Source of the DNA: JACCZR01 sp963830065
Lineage (GTDB): Bacteria; Actinomycetota; Thermoleophilia; Solirubrobacterales; Thermoleophilaceae
DNA: 64,000 bases
Direction of reading: 5' to 3'
Assembly: GCA_963830065.1 (NCBI GenBank)
Contig: CAWHLA010000006.1
Location: 310,001 to 374,000 of the forward strand
Shown here: piece after piece, positions 7,986 through 16,377 of the stretch
How the letters are laid out: each line of letters begins with the position of its first letter
How positions within the stretch are numbered: position 1 is the first letter of the stretch
Program-made: the position numbers and the translations under genes
The notes under the pieces: model-generated
Databases searched by the model: none
What the model saw: the letters and a program-made list of their open reading frames with translations, nothing else
What the model was told of the DNA's origin: nothing

Positions 7986-10900
7986 GTGGATTTTCGGATC
8001 CTGGGGCCTCTGGAGGCCGTCGACGGTGACCGGGCGATCACGTTGGGGGGGACGCGGCAGCGCGCGCTGTTGGCGATGCTGTTGCTCAACGCGCCGCGGG
8101 TGGTCTCCACCGACCGGCTGATCGACGAGCTGTGGCCCGGGGAACGCGGAGCCGAGAAGGCACTGCAGGTCGCGGTGTCCCGGCTGCGCAAGTCGCTGGG
8201 CCACGAGCTGATCGTGACCCGGGCGCCGGGGTACGAGCTGCGCGTCGGGGCCGAGGACCTCGACCTCGGCCGGTTCGAGGCGCTGGCGGCGGAGGGCCGG
8301 ACCGCGCTGGCTGCGGGAAACCCGGCACTCGCGTCGGAGAAGCTCGACGCGGCGCTGGCCCAGTGGCGCGGTCCCGCGCTGGCCGACCTGGCTCACGAGG
8401 CCTTCTGCCAGACCGAGATCGCGCGCCTCGAGGACTTGCGTGACTCGGCCCAGGAGGACCGCATCGCCGCCAGGCTCGAGCTCGGGCACGAAGCGGAGCT
8501 GGTGCCCGAGCTACGCGAGCTGATCGACCGCCACCCGCTGAGGGAGCGGCTCCGCGGGCAGCTGATGCTCGCCCTGTACCGGTCGGGGCGGCAGGCCGAG
8601 GCGCTGGACGCGTACGCGCACGCGCGCACGGAGCTGGTCGAGCAGCTGGGCATCGAGCCCGGCCGCGAGCTCCGGGAGCTGCACGAGGCGATCCTGCGCC
8701 AAGAGCCGCAGCTGGACCGGGTGGTGGTGGCGCCCGCTTCCGAAACTGCCCGCGGCACCTTCGTGGGACGCGGTCGTGACCTCGAGCAGCTGGAGGCGGC
8801 GTTGGAGTCGGCAGTGCACGGCCGCGGCCGGGTGGCCCTGGTGGTGGGCGAGCCCGGCGTCGGGAAGAGCCGGCTCTCCGAGGAGCTCATCGCCAAGGCC
8901 CGCGCGGACGGCGTCACGGTGCTCACCGGGCGGTGCTGGGAGGCGGGCGGGGCGCCGGCCTACTGGCCGTGGGTTCAGGTGATGCGCTCCCACCGCCCGG
9001 GCTCGGAGGCCGTGCTCGAGCCGAGCGAAGCCACCGCGCCCGGCGCCAACCCCGAGTCAGCCCGGTTTCGCCTGTTCGAGGAGGTCGTCGCGCGGCTCAT
9101 CGAGGCGGCACGGGAGGAGCCGCTCGTGCTCGTGCTCGACGACCTCCACGCCGCCGACGAGCCCTCCCTGCTGCTGCTCCAGTTCGTGGCCCGCGCGATC
9201 AGGGACAGCCGGCTGCTGATCGTGTGCGCCTTCCGCGACGTCGACCCCACCTTCAGCGTCCCGCTCAACGCGGCCGTCGCCGAGCTCGCGCGCGAGCCGC
9301 ACGTGAGCCACATCTCGCTCACCGGCCTGAGCGAGCCCGCGGTGGCCGAGTACGTCGAGTTGGCCACCGGCGCGCCCGCTACGCCCGGCTCGGTGAAGGC
9401 GATTCACGGGCGGACCGCGGGCAACCCGCTGTTCGTCGAGGAGGTGGTGAGCCTGTCGGAGGCCGAGGGCGGGCTCGACGCCTCGCTCAGCATCCCGCCC
9501 GGTATCCGCTCGGTGATCGGGCGCCGGGTCGGACGCTTGGCGCCGGGGTGCCGCGAGCTGCTGGGCCCCGCGTCGGTGTTCGGCCGCGAGTTCCGAGCCG
9601 ACGCGCTCGCACAGCTGTGCGCGGTCTCCCCGGCAGGGCTGCTGGACACGCTGGACGAGGCGATGGTCCAACGCGTGGTCGAGGAGGTCCCCGGAGCGCC
9701 GGGGCGCCTTCGCTTCGGCCACGTTCTGATCCGCGACACGCTCTACGAGGAGCTCACCCCGGCCCGCCGGCTACAGCTGCATCGCGACGCGGGGGCCGTG
9801 CTGGAGGACGTGTACGCCGCCGACCTCGAGTCCCACCTGGCCGAGCTGTCACATCACTTCGTGACCGCCGCCCCCGCGGGTACGGCCGACAAGGCGGCCG
9901 ACTACGCCCGCCGCGCCGGGGTGCGCGCCGTAGGCCAACTCGCCTACGAGGAGGCGGTCCGTCACTTTGCGGCGGCGCTGACGCTCGTCACCGACGAGGC
10001 CGAGCGGTGCGAGCTGCTGCTCATGCTGGGTGAGGCCCAGGCCCGGGCTGGTGACGCCGAGGCCGCCCAGACGTTCACCGAGGCGGCGAAGCTCGCGGAC
10101 AGGCTGGGGCTGCGCGACCAGCTGGCCGAGGCCGCCCTGGGCTACGGAGGGCGGGTCCTCTGGGAGGTCACGCGGGGCGACGATCGGCACGTGCGGCTGT
10201 TGGAACGAGCGGCCGAGGCTGTCGGCGAAGAGGACAGCGCGTTGAGGGTCCGCCTGCTGGCCCGGCTTGCGGGCGGGCCGCTGCGCGACTCGCGTTTCCC
10301 GGCCGAGCGGCGGCACGCCCTGAGCGAAGAGGCGCTGGCAATGGCCCGCCGCCTGGCGGACCCCGCAACCCTCTCCTACGCCCTCTCGGGCTACCTCTCC
10401 GCCCACCATTCACCGACCTTTTCCGAGGGACAGGTCGAGATGGGTGAGGAGCTGGTGCAGGCCGCCACCGACAGCGGGGACCTCGAGCGTGCAATGGAGG
10501 GTCACGAGGCCAAGGTGCTGGCGCACATCGAGTTTGCCCAGATCGATGCCGCCAAAGCCGCGTTCGCCGCGATGGTGAAGCTGGCGGGCGAGATCCGCCA
10601 GCCCGCCCAGACCTGGCTGATGGAGGTCTACCGGGCGCTCTTCGCGCTGCTGGAGGGCGAATTGGAGGAGGCCGAGCGGGCGATGACCACGGCGCGGCGC
10701 GCCGGTGCAACTGCGCACCCGTGGAACGCGGCGGTCACCCACGGGCTGCAGCTCTACCTCCTGCGCCGTGAGCAGGGGCGGCTGGAGGAGGTGGTGGGCC
10801 CGATCCGTCGCTTCGTCGCCGAGAACCCGGGGTACCCGATCTTCGGCTGCGTGCTGGCCCAGACCCTGGCGGAGCTGGGCGACCTCGACGCCGCGGGTGA

Positions 10901-11231
10901 GGCGGTGGAGGACGTGGGGCCGCTGCCGTTCGACGAGGAGCTCCTGGTCAGCGCCTGCCTGCTGATGGAAGCCGTCGCGGCGCTCTCGGACACCGACCGC
11001 CTCGAGCAGCTCTACGACCGCGTGCTCCCCTACGGGGACCGGGTGGCCGTCTGCTATCCGGAGATCAGCGTCGGCTCCGTGGCCCGCTCTCTGGGGATCG
11101 CCGCAGCCGCGCTCGGACGCCAAGACGACGCCGAGCGCCACTTCGCCCTGGGATCGGAGGTCAACGAACTGATCGGTGCCCGGCCGTGGCTGGAGCGCAC
11201 GCGCGCGGAGTGGGCCGCCATACGGCCGTAG
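7986..11231 (+). CDS. BTAD/AAA transcriptional regulator with TPR-like C-terminus
   Basis: GTG at 7986 gives 1081 residues. Residues 1-95 form an OmpR-type winged helix (MDFRILGPLEAVDGDRAITL, then VSRLRKSLG), and about 100-240 a bacterial transcriptional activation domain rich in helical repeats. An AAA_16-type ATPase follows, with Walker A GEPGVGKS near residue 288 and Walker B LVLVLDDLHAADEP near 380. The last 450 residues are alanine-rich helical repeats. This is the architecture of AfsR/SARP-like regulators, which activate nearby genes in response to nucleotide or small-molecule signals. It is followed 10 bp later by ccmA in the same direction, so it could be cotranscribed with or control the cytochrome c/haem genes; that link is inference. 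Confidence 0.92.
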   Translation: MDFRILGPLEAVDGDRAITLGGTRQRALLAMLLLNAPRVVSTDRLIDELWPGERGAEKALQVAVSRLRKSLGHELIVTRAPGYELRVGAEDLDLGRFEALAAEGRTALAAGNPALASEKLDAALAQWRGPALADLAHEAFCQTEIARLEDLRDSAQEDRIAARLELGHEAELVPELRELIDRHPLRERLRGQLMLALYRSGRQAEALDAYAHARTELVEQLGIEPGRELRELHEAILRQEPQLDRVVVAPASETARGTFVGRGRDLEQLEAALESAVHGRGRVALVVGEPGVGKSRLSEELIAKARADGVTVLTGRCWEAGGAPAYWPWVQVMRSHRPGSEAVLEPSEATAPGANPESARFRLFEEVVARLIEAAREEPLVLVLDDLHAADEPSLLLLQFVARAIRDSRLLIVCAFRDVDPTFSVPLNAAVAELAREPHVSHISLTGLSEPAVAEYVELATGAPATPGSVKAIHGRTAGNPLFVEEVVSLSEAEGGLDASLSIPPGIRSVIGRRVGRLAPGCRELLGPASVFGREFRADALAQLCAVSPAGLLDTLDEAMVQRVVEEVPGAPGRLRFGHVLIRDTLYEELTPARRLQLHRDAGAVLEDVYAADLESHLAELSHHFVTAAPAGTADKAADYARRAGVRAVGQLAYEEAVRHFAAALTLVTDEAERCELLLMLGEAQARAGDAEAAQTFTEAAKLADRLGLRDQLAEAALGYGGRVLWEVTRGDDRHVRLLERAAEAVGEEDSALRVRLLARLAGGPLRDSRFPAERRHALSEEALAMARRLADPATLSYALSGYLSAHHSPTFSEGQVEMGEELVQAATDSGDLERAMEGHEAKVLAHIEFAQIDAAKAAFAAMVKLAGEIRQPAQTWLMEVYRALFALLEGELEEAERAMTTARRAGATAHPWNAAVTHGLQLYLLRREQGRLEEVVGPIRRFVAENPGYPIFGCVLAQTLAELGDLDAAGEAVEDVGPLPFDEELLVSACLLMEAVAALSDTDRLEQLYDRVLPYGDRVAVCYPEISVGSVARSLGIAAAALGRQDDAERHFALGSEVNELIGARPWLERTRAEWAAIRP

Positions 11232-11241
11232 GGTTGGCCGC

Positions 11242-11867
11242 GTGGCGGCCATCGAGCTGAAGGACGTCGAGCGCCGCTACGGCGAGCGCGTGGCCCTCTC
11301 CGGGGTGAGCGTAAGAGCCGCAGGAGGGCCAGACGCTCACCGTGCTGGGCCCCAACGGGGCCGGCAAGACCACGCTGCTGAAGGTGCTCGCCGCGTTGCT
11401 GCGTCCGCAGGGGGGCAGCGCGCGGGTGCTGGGCGCGGCGCTGCCCGACGAGGCGTGGAAGGTGCGCGGGCGGGTGGGCCTGCTGGGCCACGAGCCGCTG
11501 CTCTACCGCGACCTCAGCGCGCGCGAGAACCTGACCTACCACGCGCGGCTGCACCAGGCGCCCGCTCGCGCGCGTGGACGAGGTGCTCGCTGCGGTGGGG
11601 ATGGAGCGGCGGGCGGACGAGCCGGTACGGGAGCTCTCGCGCGGGATGGTGCAGCGGGTGGCCAGCGCCCGGGCCGTGCTGCACGACCCGCCGCTGCTGC
11701 TGCTCGACGAGCCGCGCGCGGGCCTGGACTCCGCCGCGGCCGAGCTACTGGAGCCGCTGGTCGGCCGTGCCTCGGGGCGCACGCGCGTGCTGGTGACCCA
11801 CGACGTCGAGCAGGGCCGCGCTGAGGCCGACCAGGTGTTGGTGCTCGAGGACGGGCGCCCGGCGTGA
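11242..11867 (+). pseudogene. ccmA: Haem exporter ATP-binding protein CcmA, frame broken twice
   Basis: CcmA is the ATPase of the ABC complex for cytochrome c maturation. It is read here in three frames: VAAIELKDVERRYGERVALS from GTG 11242; then TVLGPNGAGKTTLLKVLAAL (Walker A) with the Q-loop-like region; then ELSRGMVQRVASARAVLHDP (signature) and LLLLDEPRAGLD (Walker B). Deleting one A near 11313 and one C in the CCC near 11561 restores a single frame of about 207 codons. Each repaired junction reads as expected for the family (VEPQEGQTLTVLG and HQAPLARVDEVLA). Because ccmB and ccmC next door are intact, assembly errors are as likely as true inactivation. The stop overlaps the ccmB start as GTGA. 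Confidence 0.85.
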
Positions 11868-12529
11868 TCCGCTCCGCCTCGGCGATTCTGCGCAAGGACC
11901 TGCGGCTGGAGGCCAGGACCAAGGAGTCCGTGCCGGCGATGCTGCTGTTCAGCGTCACCGCGTTCGTGCTGTTCCACTTCGGCCTGGACCGCGACTCGCT
12001 GGACGGCGAGCTGGCCAGCGGGGTGCTGTGGGTGACGCTGCTGCTGGCGAGCGTGATCGGCGTGACGCGCCTGTTCGCCGCCGAGCGCGAGCAGGGCGGC
12101 ATCGAGGGCCTGCTGCTCTCCCCCGCCGACCGCACCGGCCTGTGGGTGGCCAAGGCCGCCGCGCTGTTCGTCTACCTGTGCCTGGTCGAGCTGGTGGCGG
12201 TGCCCGCCTTCTCCCTGCTCCTGCTGGGCCCTGGCCTCCAGCCCGAGCTGCTGCTGATCCTGCTGCTGGCCAACCTCGGGCTGGCGAGCGTCGGAGCCCT
12301 GGTGTCGGCGCTGGCCAGCGAGGGCCGCGCGCGGGAGCTGGTGGTGCCGCTGATGCTGCTGCCGCTGCTGGCCCCACTGCTGATCGCCGCCGCCGGCGCC
12401 ACCGAGCCCTTGTTCAGCGGCGACGGCTCGCCGGAGGACCTCGGCCGCTGGCTGGGACTGCTCAGCCTCTACGATCTGGTGTTCGTACTCCTGTCAGTGG
12501 CCGTATTCGACTACCTCCTCGACGATTGA
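11864..12529 (+). CDS. ccmB: Haem exporter permease CcmB
   Basis: The 221-residue product has six hydrophobic segments and the family's N-terminus, a cytoplasmic helix (AILRKDLRLEARTKESVPAM) leading into the first membrane span. The loop LFAAEREQGGIEGLLLSPAD is highly characteristic of CcmB. It forms the membrane part of the CcmAB transporter, needed to release haem-loaded CcmE. GTG at 11864 overlaps the ccmA stop, and its own stop overlaps the ccmC start as TTGA. Confidence 0.93.
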   Translation: MIRSASAILRKDLRLEARTKESVPAMLLFSVTAFVLFHFGLDRDSLDGELASGVLWVTLLLASVIGVTRLFAAEREQGGIEGLLLSPADRTGLWVAKAAALFVYLCLVELVAVPAFSLLLLGPGLQPELLLILLLANLGLASVGALVSALASEGRARELVVPLMLLPLLAPLLIAAAGATEPLFSGDGSPEDLGRWLGLLSLYDLVFVLLSVAVFDYLLDD

Positions 12530-13218
12530 CGTACGCAAGGGGCCTCAAACCGCTCTCGATCGCCACCGTGGTGGCGACGGTCGTCGCGTTCTCACTCGTC
12601 TTCTTCTACGCCCCGGTCGACGGCGACCAGGGCTTCATCCAGAAGATCTTCTACGTGCACGTGCCCATGGCCATCGTGGCCCTGTGCGGCTTCGTGGCCG
12701 GCGGCATCATGGCCATCAAGCACCTGCGCTCGCGCGACGCGTCGTGGGACATGCGCTCCTACGTCGCCATCCACATGTCGATCATCCTCGGGCTGGGCGT
12801 GCTGGTGACCGGCGCGATCTGGGCCAAGGCCTCCTGGGGCCACTGGTGGGTGTGGGACGAGCCGGTGCTGGTCTCGTTCCTGGTGGTCTTCCTCCTCTAC
12901 TGCGTCTACTACCCGCTGCGGTTCTCGATCGAGGACCCCGAGCGCCAGGCCCGCGCCTCGTCGGTGTTCGCCATCGCGGCCGGCGCGTTCGTGCCGATCA
13001 ACTTCATGGCCGTCCGCCTGGCCGAGACCTTCACCCACCCGCGCGTGCTCTCCCAGACCGGCGGCAGCCTGCCCGGCGAGATGCGGTTGACGTTCCTGGC
13101 CTGCGTGCTGGCCATGACCCTCCTGTTCGTGACGCTGTGGAAGCTCGAGCTGACCTCCAAGCAGGCGTCGATGAACCTCAAGCGCCTGCGCTCGCGCCTG
13201 GCCGCCGCGGCTTCCTGA
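12526..13218 (+). CDS. ccmC: Cytochrome c biogenesis protein CcmC
   Basis: The start is taken as TTG 12526, which overlaps the ccmB stop; it gives MTYARGLKPLS and a 230-residue product. The protein has six membrane spans, external histidines (KIFYVHVPMA and IHMSIILG) and the tryptophan-rich WWD haem-handling motif in WAKASWGHWWVWDEP. CcmC delivers haem to the chaperone CcmE on the outer face of the membrane. CcmE, CcmF and CcmH are not in the window. Confidence 0.93.
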   Translation: MTYARGLKPLSIATVVATVVAFSLVFFYAPVDGDQGFIQKIFYVHVPMAIVALCGFVAGGIMAIKHLRSRDASWDMRSYVAIHMSIILGLGVLVTGAIWAKASWGHWWVWDEPVLVSFLVVFLLYCVYYPLRFSIEDPERQARASSVFAIAAGAFVPINFMAVRLAETFTHPRVLSQTGGSLPGEMRLTFLACVLAMTLLFVTLWKLELTSKQASMNLKRLRSRLAAAAS

Positions 13219-13367
13219 TGCCCGCGCTGCCGCTCGACGAGGCGGGGAAGTACGTGGCCGCCGCCTACATCGTCTTCCTGGCCCTGATCCTGATCTACGT
13301 GGCGATCATCGGTGCGAAGATCGCCCGTATCTCTCGTGAGATCGAAGAGATGGTGAACGACGAATGA
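13218..13367 (+). CDS. CcmD-like small membrane protein
   Basis: The 49-residue protein begins at the ATG overlapping the ccmC TGA by one base. A single hydrophobic helix (KYVAAAYIVFLALILIYVAI) is followed by a basic and then acidic tail, KIARISREIEEMVNDE. Size, topology and position right after ccmC match CcmD, which stabilises the CcmABC complex, although CcmD sequences are too variable for a sequence-based proof. Its stop overlaps the hemA start as ATGA. Confidence 0.75.
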   Translation: MPALPLDEAGKYVAAAYIVFLALILIYVAIIGAKIARISREIEEMVNDE

Positions 13368-15559
13368 GCGCTCAGCTGATCACGCTCGGGGCTTCGCACA
13401 AGACCGCGCCGCTGGCGCTGCGCGAGCGGCTGGCGCTGCCCGAGGGGCGCGCGGCGCGCGTGATGGGCGAGCTGGTGTCCCACGAGGCCATCCACGAGGC
13501 CGTGGCCATCTCGACCTGCAACCGCACCGAGATCATCCTGGTGGCCGCCGACCCGGTGGAGGCCGAGTCGGTGACCCTGGCGGTGCTGGCGCGCGAGGCG
13601 GAGATCCGGCCCACCGAGCTGCTGGGCCACCTGTACTCCTGGTTCGGCCGCGACGTGGTCTCCCACCTGTTCTCCGTCGCATCGGGCCTGGACTCGATGA
13701 TCGTGGGCGAGGCCGAGGTGCAGGGCCAGGTCAAGCGCGCCTACGAGCTGGCGCTGGTGGAGGGAGCCACCGGGCCGATCACCAACCGGCTGTTCCGCGA
13801 GGCGCTGACCACCGGCAAGCGGGTGCGCACCGACACCGGCGTGAGCCGCTCGCGCGTGTCGGTGTCCAGCGTGGCGGTGGAGCTTGCGGCAGACATGCTC
13901 GGCGACCTCTCCCAGCGCCGCGTGCTGGTGGTGGGCGCCGGCGAGAACGGCGAGCTGACTGCGCGGGCGCTGCGCGAGCACGGGGTGCAGACGGTGTTCG
14001 TGGCCAACCGCCACTACGACCGGGCCATCGGCCTGGCCTCGCGCTTCGGCGGCGGAGCGGTGCGCTTCGAGGAGCTTCCCTCCGAGCTCGAGCAGGCCGA
14101 CATCGTGGTCAGCTGCACGGGCTCGCCGCATCAGATCATCGGCCGCGAGGAGCTGCAGCTGGTGGCCGAGGCGCGCGCGGGACGCCCACTCGTGCTCATC
14201 GACATCGCGGTGCCGCGCGACATCGACCCCAGCGTGCGTGAGCTGCCCGGAATCGCCCTGTACGACATGGACGACCTGCAGCGCGCGGTGTCGCGCAACC
14301 TCTCCCAGCGCGAGGCCGAGGCCACGCGGGCCCGCACGCTGGTGGAGGCCGACGTCGAGGGCTTCGAGGGCTTCCTGGCCCGGCTGGAGGTCATGCCCAC
14401 CGTGGCCGCCCTGCGCGAGCGCGGCGAGGCGATCGTCCAGCAGGTGCTGCGGGAGAACGAGCCGCGCTGGGAGTCGGCATCCGAGGCCGACCGCGAGCGC
14501 CTGGAGGCGATGGCGCGGTCGATCGTCAACCGGCTGCTGCACGAGCCCACGCTCCGCCTGAAGGGCGAGGCGGGCGAGGAGGGCTCCTACCGCCACGTGC
14601 AGGCGCTGCGCGAGCTGTTCGGGCTCGACGCCACCGCGCCCGACGAGCGGCCCGCGCGCATCGGTGACCGAGCTGGGCTCGCGGCGCCGACGCAGCGGGT
14701 GAGGCTCGGCACCCGCGGCAGCGCTTTGGCCCTGGCTCAGGCGCGGCTGGTGGCCGACCTGCTGGGTGGCGCCGAGATCGTGGAGGTGGAGACCTCGGGC
14801 GACCGCGGTGAGGTCGGCGACAAGGCGCGCTTCGTGAAGGAGCTCGAGGAAGCCCTCCTCGCCGGCGAGGTGGACCTGGCCGTGCACTCGGCCAAGGACG
14901 TGCCGGCCGCGCTGCCCGATGGGCTGGCGCTGGTGGGGGTGCCCGACCGCGCCGACGCACGCGACGCGCTGTGCGGCGCCGGCGATCTTCACGAGCTGCC
15001 CCAGGGCGCGGCGGTCGGCACCGCCAGCGTGCGGCGCCGCTCGCAGCTGCTGGCGCTCCGCCCAGACCTCGAGGTCGCCGAGCTGCGCGGCAACGTCGAC
15101 ACCCGCCTGCGCAAGCTGGCCGCCGGCGAGGCGGCCGCGATCGTGCTGGCCTGCGCCGGGCTGGACCGGCTCGGGCGGTCGGACGAGGGGTCGCCGATGG
15201 CCGACCTGGTCCCGGCCGCCGGCCAGGGCTGCATGGCGCTGGAGGCGCGGGCCGACGACTCCGCCGCGGCCGAGGCCGCCGCCTCGATCACCGATCCCGA
15301 CTCGCTGGTCCGCCTGACCGCCGAGCGCGCCCTGGTGACCGCACTGGACGCCACCTGCGATACGCCCGTCGGGGCGCTGGCCGAGCTCGACGGGCAGACC
15401 CTGCGGCTGACCGCGTACGCCGGCCTCCCCGACGGCAGCGCCTGGGTCCGCGACGTCCACGAGGGCCCCGCGGCCGAGCCCGCCACGCTGGGCGCCGCGG
15501 TGGCCGAGCGGCTGATCGCGGCGGGCGCCGGCGAGATCCTGGACGAGGCCCAGGCGTGA
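13364..15559 (+). CDS. hemA: Glutamyl-tRNA reductase HemA, reading through in frame into HemC
   Basis: One open frame of 731 residues. Residues 1-430 are a complete glutamyl-tRNA reductase: the catalytic cysteine in AISTCNRTEI, SVASGLDSMIVGEAEVQGQV, the NADPH-binding GAGENGELTARAL, and a C-terminal dimerisation domain. It reduces Glu-tRNA to glutamate-1-semialdehyde, the first committed step of tetrapyrrole synthesis. Residues from about 446 are HemC (see 14699). The two are joined by a roughly 25-residue linker. The +1 frame ends in TGA exactly at 14700-14702, overlapping GTG 14699 as GTGA, the junction type used throughout this operon. One extra base near 14640-14690 could therefore have created the fusion artificially. 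Confidence 0.9.
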   Translation: MSAQLITLGASHKTAPLALRERLALPEGRAARVMGELVSHEAIHEAVAISTCNRTEIILVAADPVEAESVTLAVLAREAEIRPTELLGHLYSWFGRDVVSHLFSVASGLDSMIVGEAEVQGQVKRAYELALVEGATGPITNRLFREALTTGKRVRTDTGVSRSRVSVSSVAVELAADMLGDLSQRRVLVVGAGENGELTARALREHGVQTVFVANRHYDRAIGLASRFGGGAVRFEELPSELEQADIVVSCTGSPHQIIGREELQLVAEARAGRPLVLIDIAVPRDIDPSVRELPGIALYDMDDLQRAVSRNLSQREAEATRARTLVEADVEGFEGFLARLEVMPTVAALRERGEAIVQQVLRENEPRWESASEADRERLEAMARSIVNRLLHEPTLRLKGEAGEEGSYRHVQALRELFGLDATAPDERPARIGDRAGLAAPTQRVRLGTRGSALALAQARLVADLLGGAEIVEVETSGDRGEVGDKARFVKELEEALLAGEVDLAVHSAKDVPAALPDGLALVGVPDRADARDALCGAGDLHELPQGAAVGTASVRRRSQLLALRPDLEVAELRGNVDTRLRKLAAGEAAAIVLACAGLDRLGRSDEGSPMADLVPAAGQGCMALEARADDSAAAEAAASITDPDSLVRLTAERALVTALDATCDTPVGALAELDGQTLRLTAYAGLPDGSAWVRDVHEGPAAEPATLGAAVAERLIAAGAGEILDEAQA
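14699..15559 (+). CDS. hemC: Porphobilinogen deaminase HemC (fused in frame to HemA as sequenced)
   Basis: From GTG 14699 the 286-residue product starts VRLGTRGSALALAQARLVAD, the typical HemC N-terminus. It carries HSAKDVPAALPDGL, ASVRRRSQLLALRPDL, ELRGNVDTRLRKL and the cysteine that binds the dipyrromethane cofactor in DATCDTPVGALAEL. HemC joins four porphobilinogens into hydroxymethylbilane, which the HemD domain at 17100-17850 then cyclises. The length is slightly below the usual 300-310. It may be an independent gene or the second half of a HemA-HemC fusion. Its TGA overlaps the next GTG. Confidence 0.9.
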   Translation: MRLGTRGSALALAQARLVADLLGGAEIVEVETSGDRGEVGDKARFVKELEEALLAGEVDLAVHSAKDVPAALPDGLALVGVPDRADARDALCGAGDLHELPQGAAVGTASVRRRSQLLALRPDLEVAELRGNVDTRLRKLAAGEAAAIVLACAGLDRLGRSDEGSPMADLVPAAGQGCMALEARADDSAAAEAAASITDPDSLVRLTAERALVTALDATCDTPVGALAELDGQTLRLTAYAGLPDGSAWVRDVHEGPAAEPATLGAAVAERLIAAGAGEILDEAQA

Positions 15560-16377
15560 CCGGCCCACCAACCCTGCGGGAGATATTCGCCGGAGCGTCC
15601 TGGCCCGCGCGCCTGCGCCTGGTGGTCGACCTGGCCACCCCCTGGGGCTTTCACTGGCTGCGCGACACGGCCCGCAAGCGACGTGCGCTGGCGCGGATCG
15701 AGGCGGAGCGCAGGACGCAGGCGCCCTCGGGCGACCAGCGCTACGAGCAGGCGGTGCGCTTTCTCCTCGGCCGGGGCCTCGACGAGCGTGAGGTGCGCGA
15801 GGGATCGATGCCGGAGGAGTCCCTGGACTACGTCGCCGGCGTCCTGGCCGAGCGACTGCCGGGCGACCAGCCGGTGCGGGCGCTGCACGTGGGCAACTTC
15901 GTCGGCGTGTCGCTCTGCTGCCTGTGCTGGTCGCTGCGCGAGCGCCATCCCGAATCGGTCGTGGTCTCGATCGACCCCAACATCCCCCACCGCGGCATCG
16001 AGGACCCCCAGCAGCACGCGCTCGCCCTGCTCGATCACTTCGGCCTGCTCGACATGAACGTGGTGGTCCCGGGCTACACGGTCGGGTCGAGCCCGCTGGA
16101 GGGGACCGCGTGCGAGCACGTCCTGGCCAGCCTGGGGCGGGTGGCCCCGCGGAGCTTCGACGTCGTCCTGCTCGACGGAGACCACGACGAGGCTTACCTG
16201 GAGCGCGAGCTGTCGGCGGTGCGCGAGCTCCTCACCGACGAGGGCGTGATCGTCTTCGACGACGTGAACGAGCGCACGTTCGCCGGCGTCGTGAGGGTGT
16301 TCGAGCGCGCCGCCGCCGAAGACCGATTCTCCGAGCTGGGGCAGGATGGGCGCGTGGGGATCGTGCAGGTCGCGTGA
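15556..16377 (+). CDS. Class I SAM-dependent methyltransferase-like protein
   Basis: GTG 15556 gives 273 residues. After a basic helical N-terminal stretch (residues 1-75) comes a Rossmann-type domain with ALHVGNFVGVSLCCLCWSLR as motif I, VVVSIDPNIPHRGI as the acidic end of strand 2, and SFDVVLLDGDHDEAYLEREL followed by LTDEGVIVFDDVNE. These are typical of the Methyltransf_24 group, but the substrate is unknown. Motif I is less glycine-rich than usual. Its place between hemC and cobA, overlapping both genes by 4 bp, suggests a role linked to tetrapyrrole metabolism, though that is inference. Confidence 0.75.
   Translation: MTGPPTLREIFAGASWPARLRLVVDLATPWGFHWLRDTARKRRALARIEAERRTQAPSGDQRYEQAVRFLLGRGLDEREVREGSMPEESLDYVAGVLAERLPGDQPVRALHVGNFVGVSLCCLCWSLRERHPESVVVSIDPNIPHRGIEDPQQHALALLDHFGLLDMNVVVPGYTVGSSPLEGTACEHVLASLGRVAPRSFDVVLLDGDHDEAYLERELSAVRELLTDEGVIVFDDVNERTFAGVVRVFERAAAEDRFSELGQDGRVGIVQVA

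Noticed and set aside
13295..15571. Long reverse-strand open frame (758 codons) opposite hemA/hemC
   Set aside because: No recognisable domain, a composition of His/Gly/Gln/Arg typical for antisense of GC-rich genes, and strong HemA/HemC likeness on the other strand.
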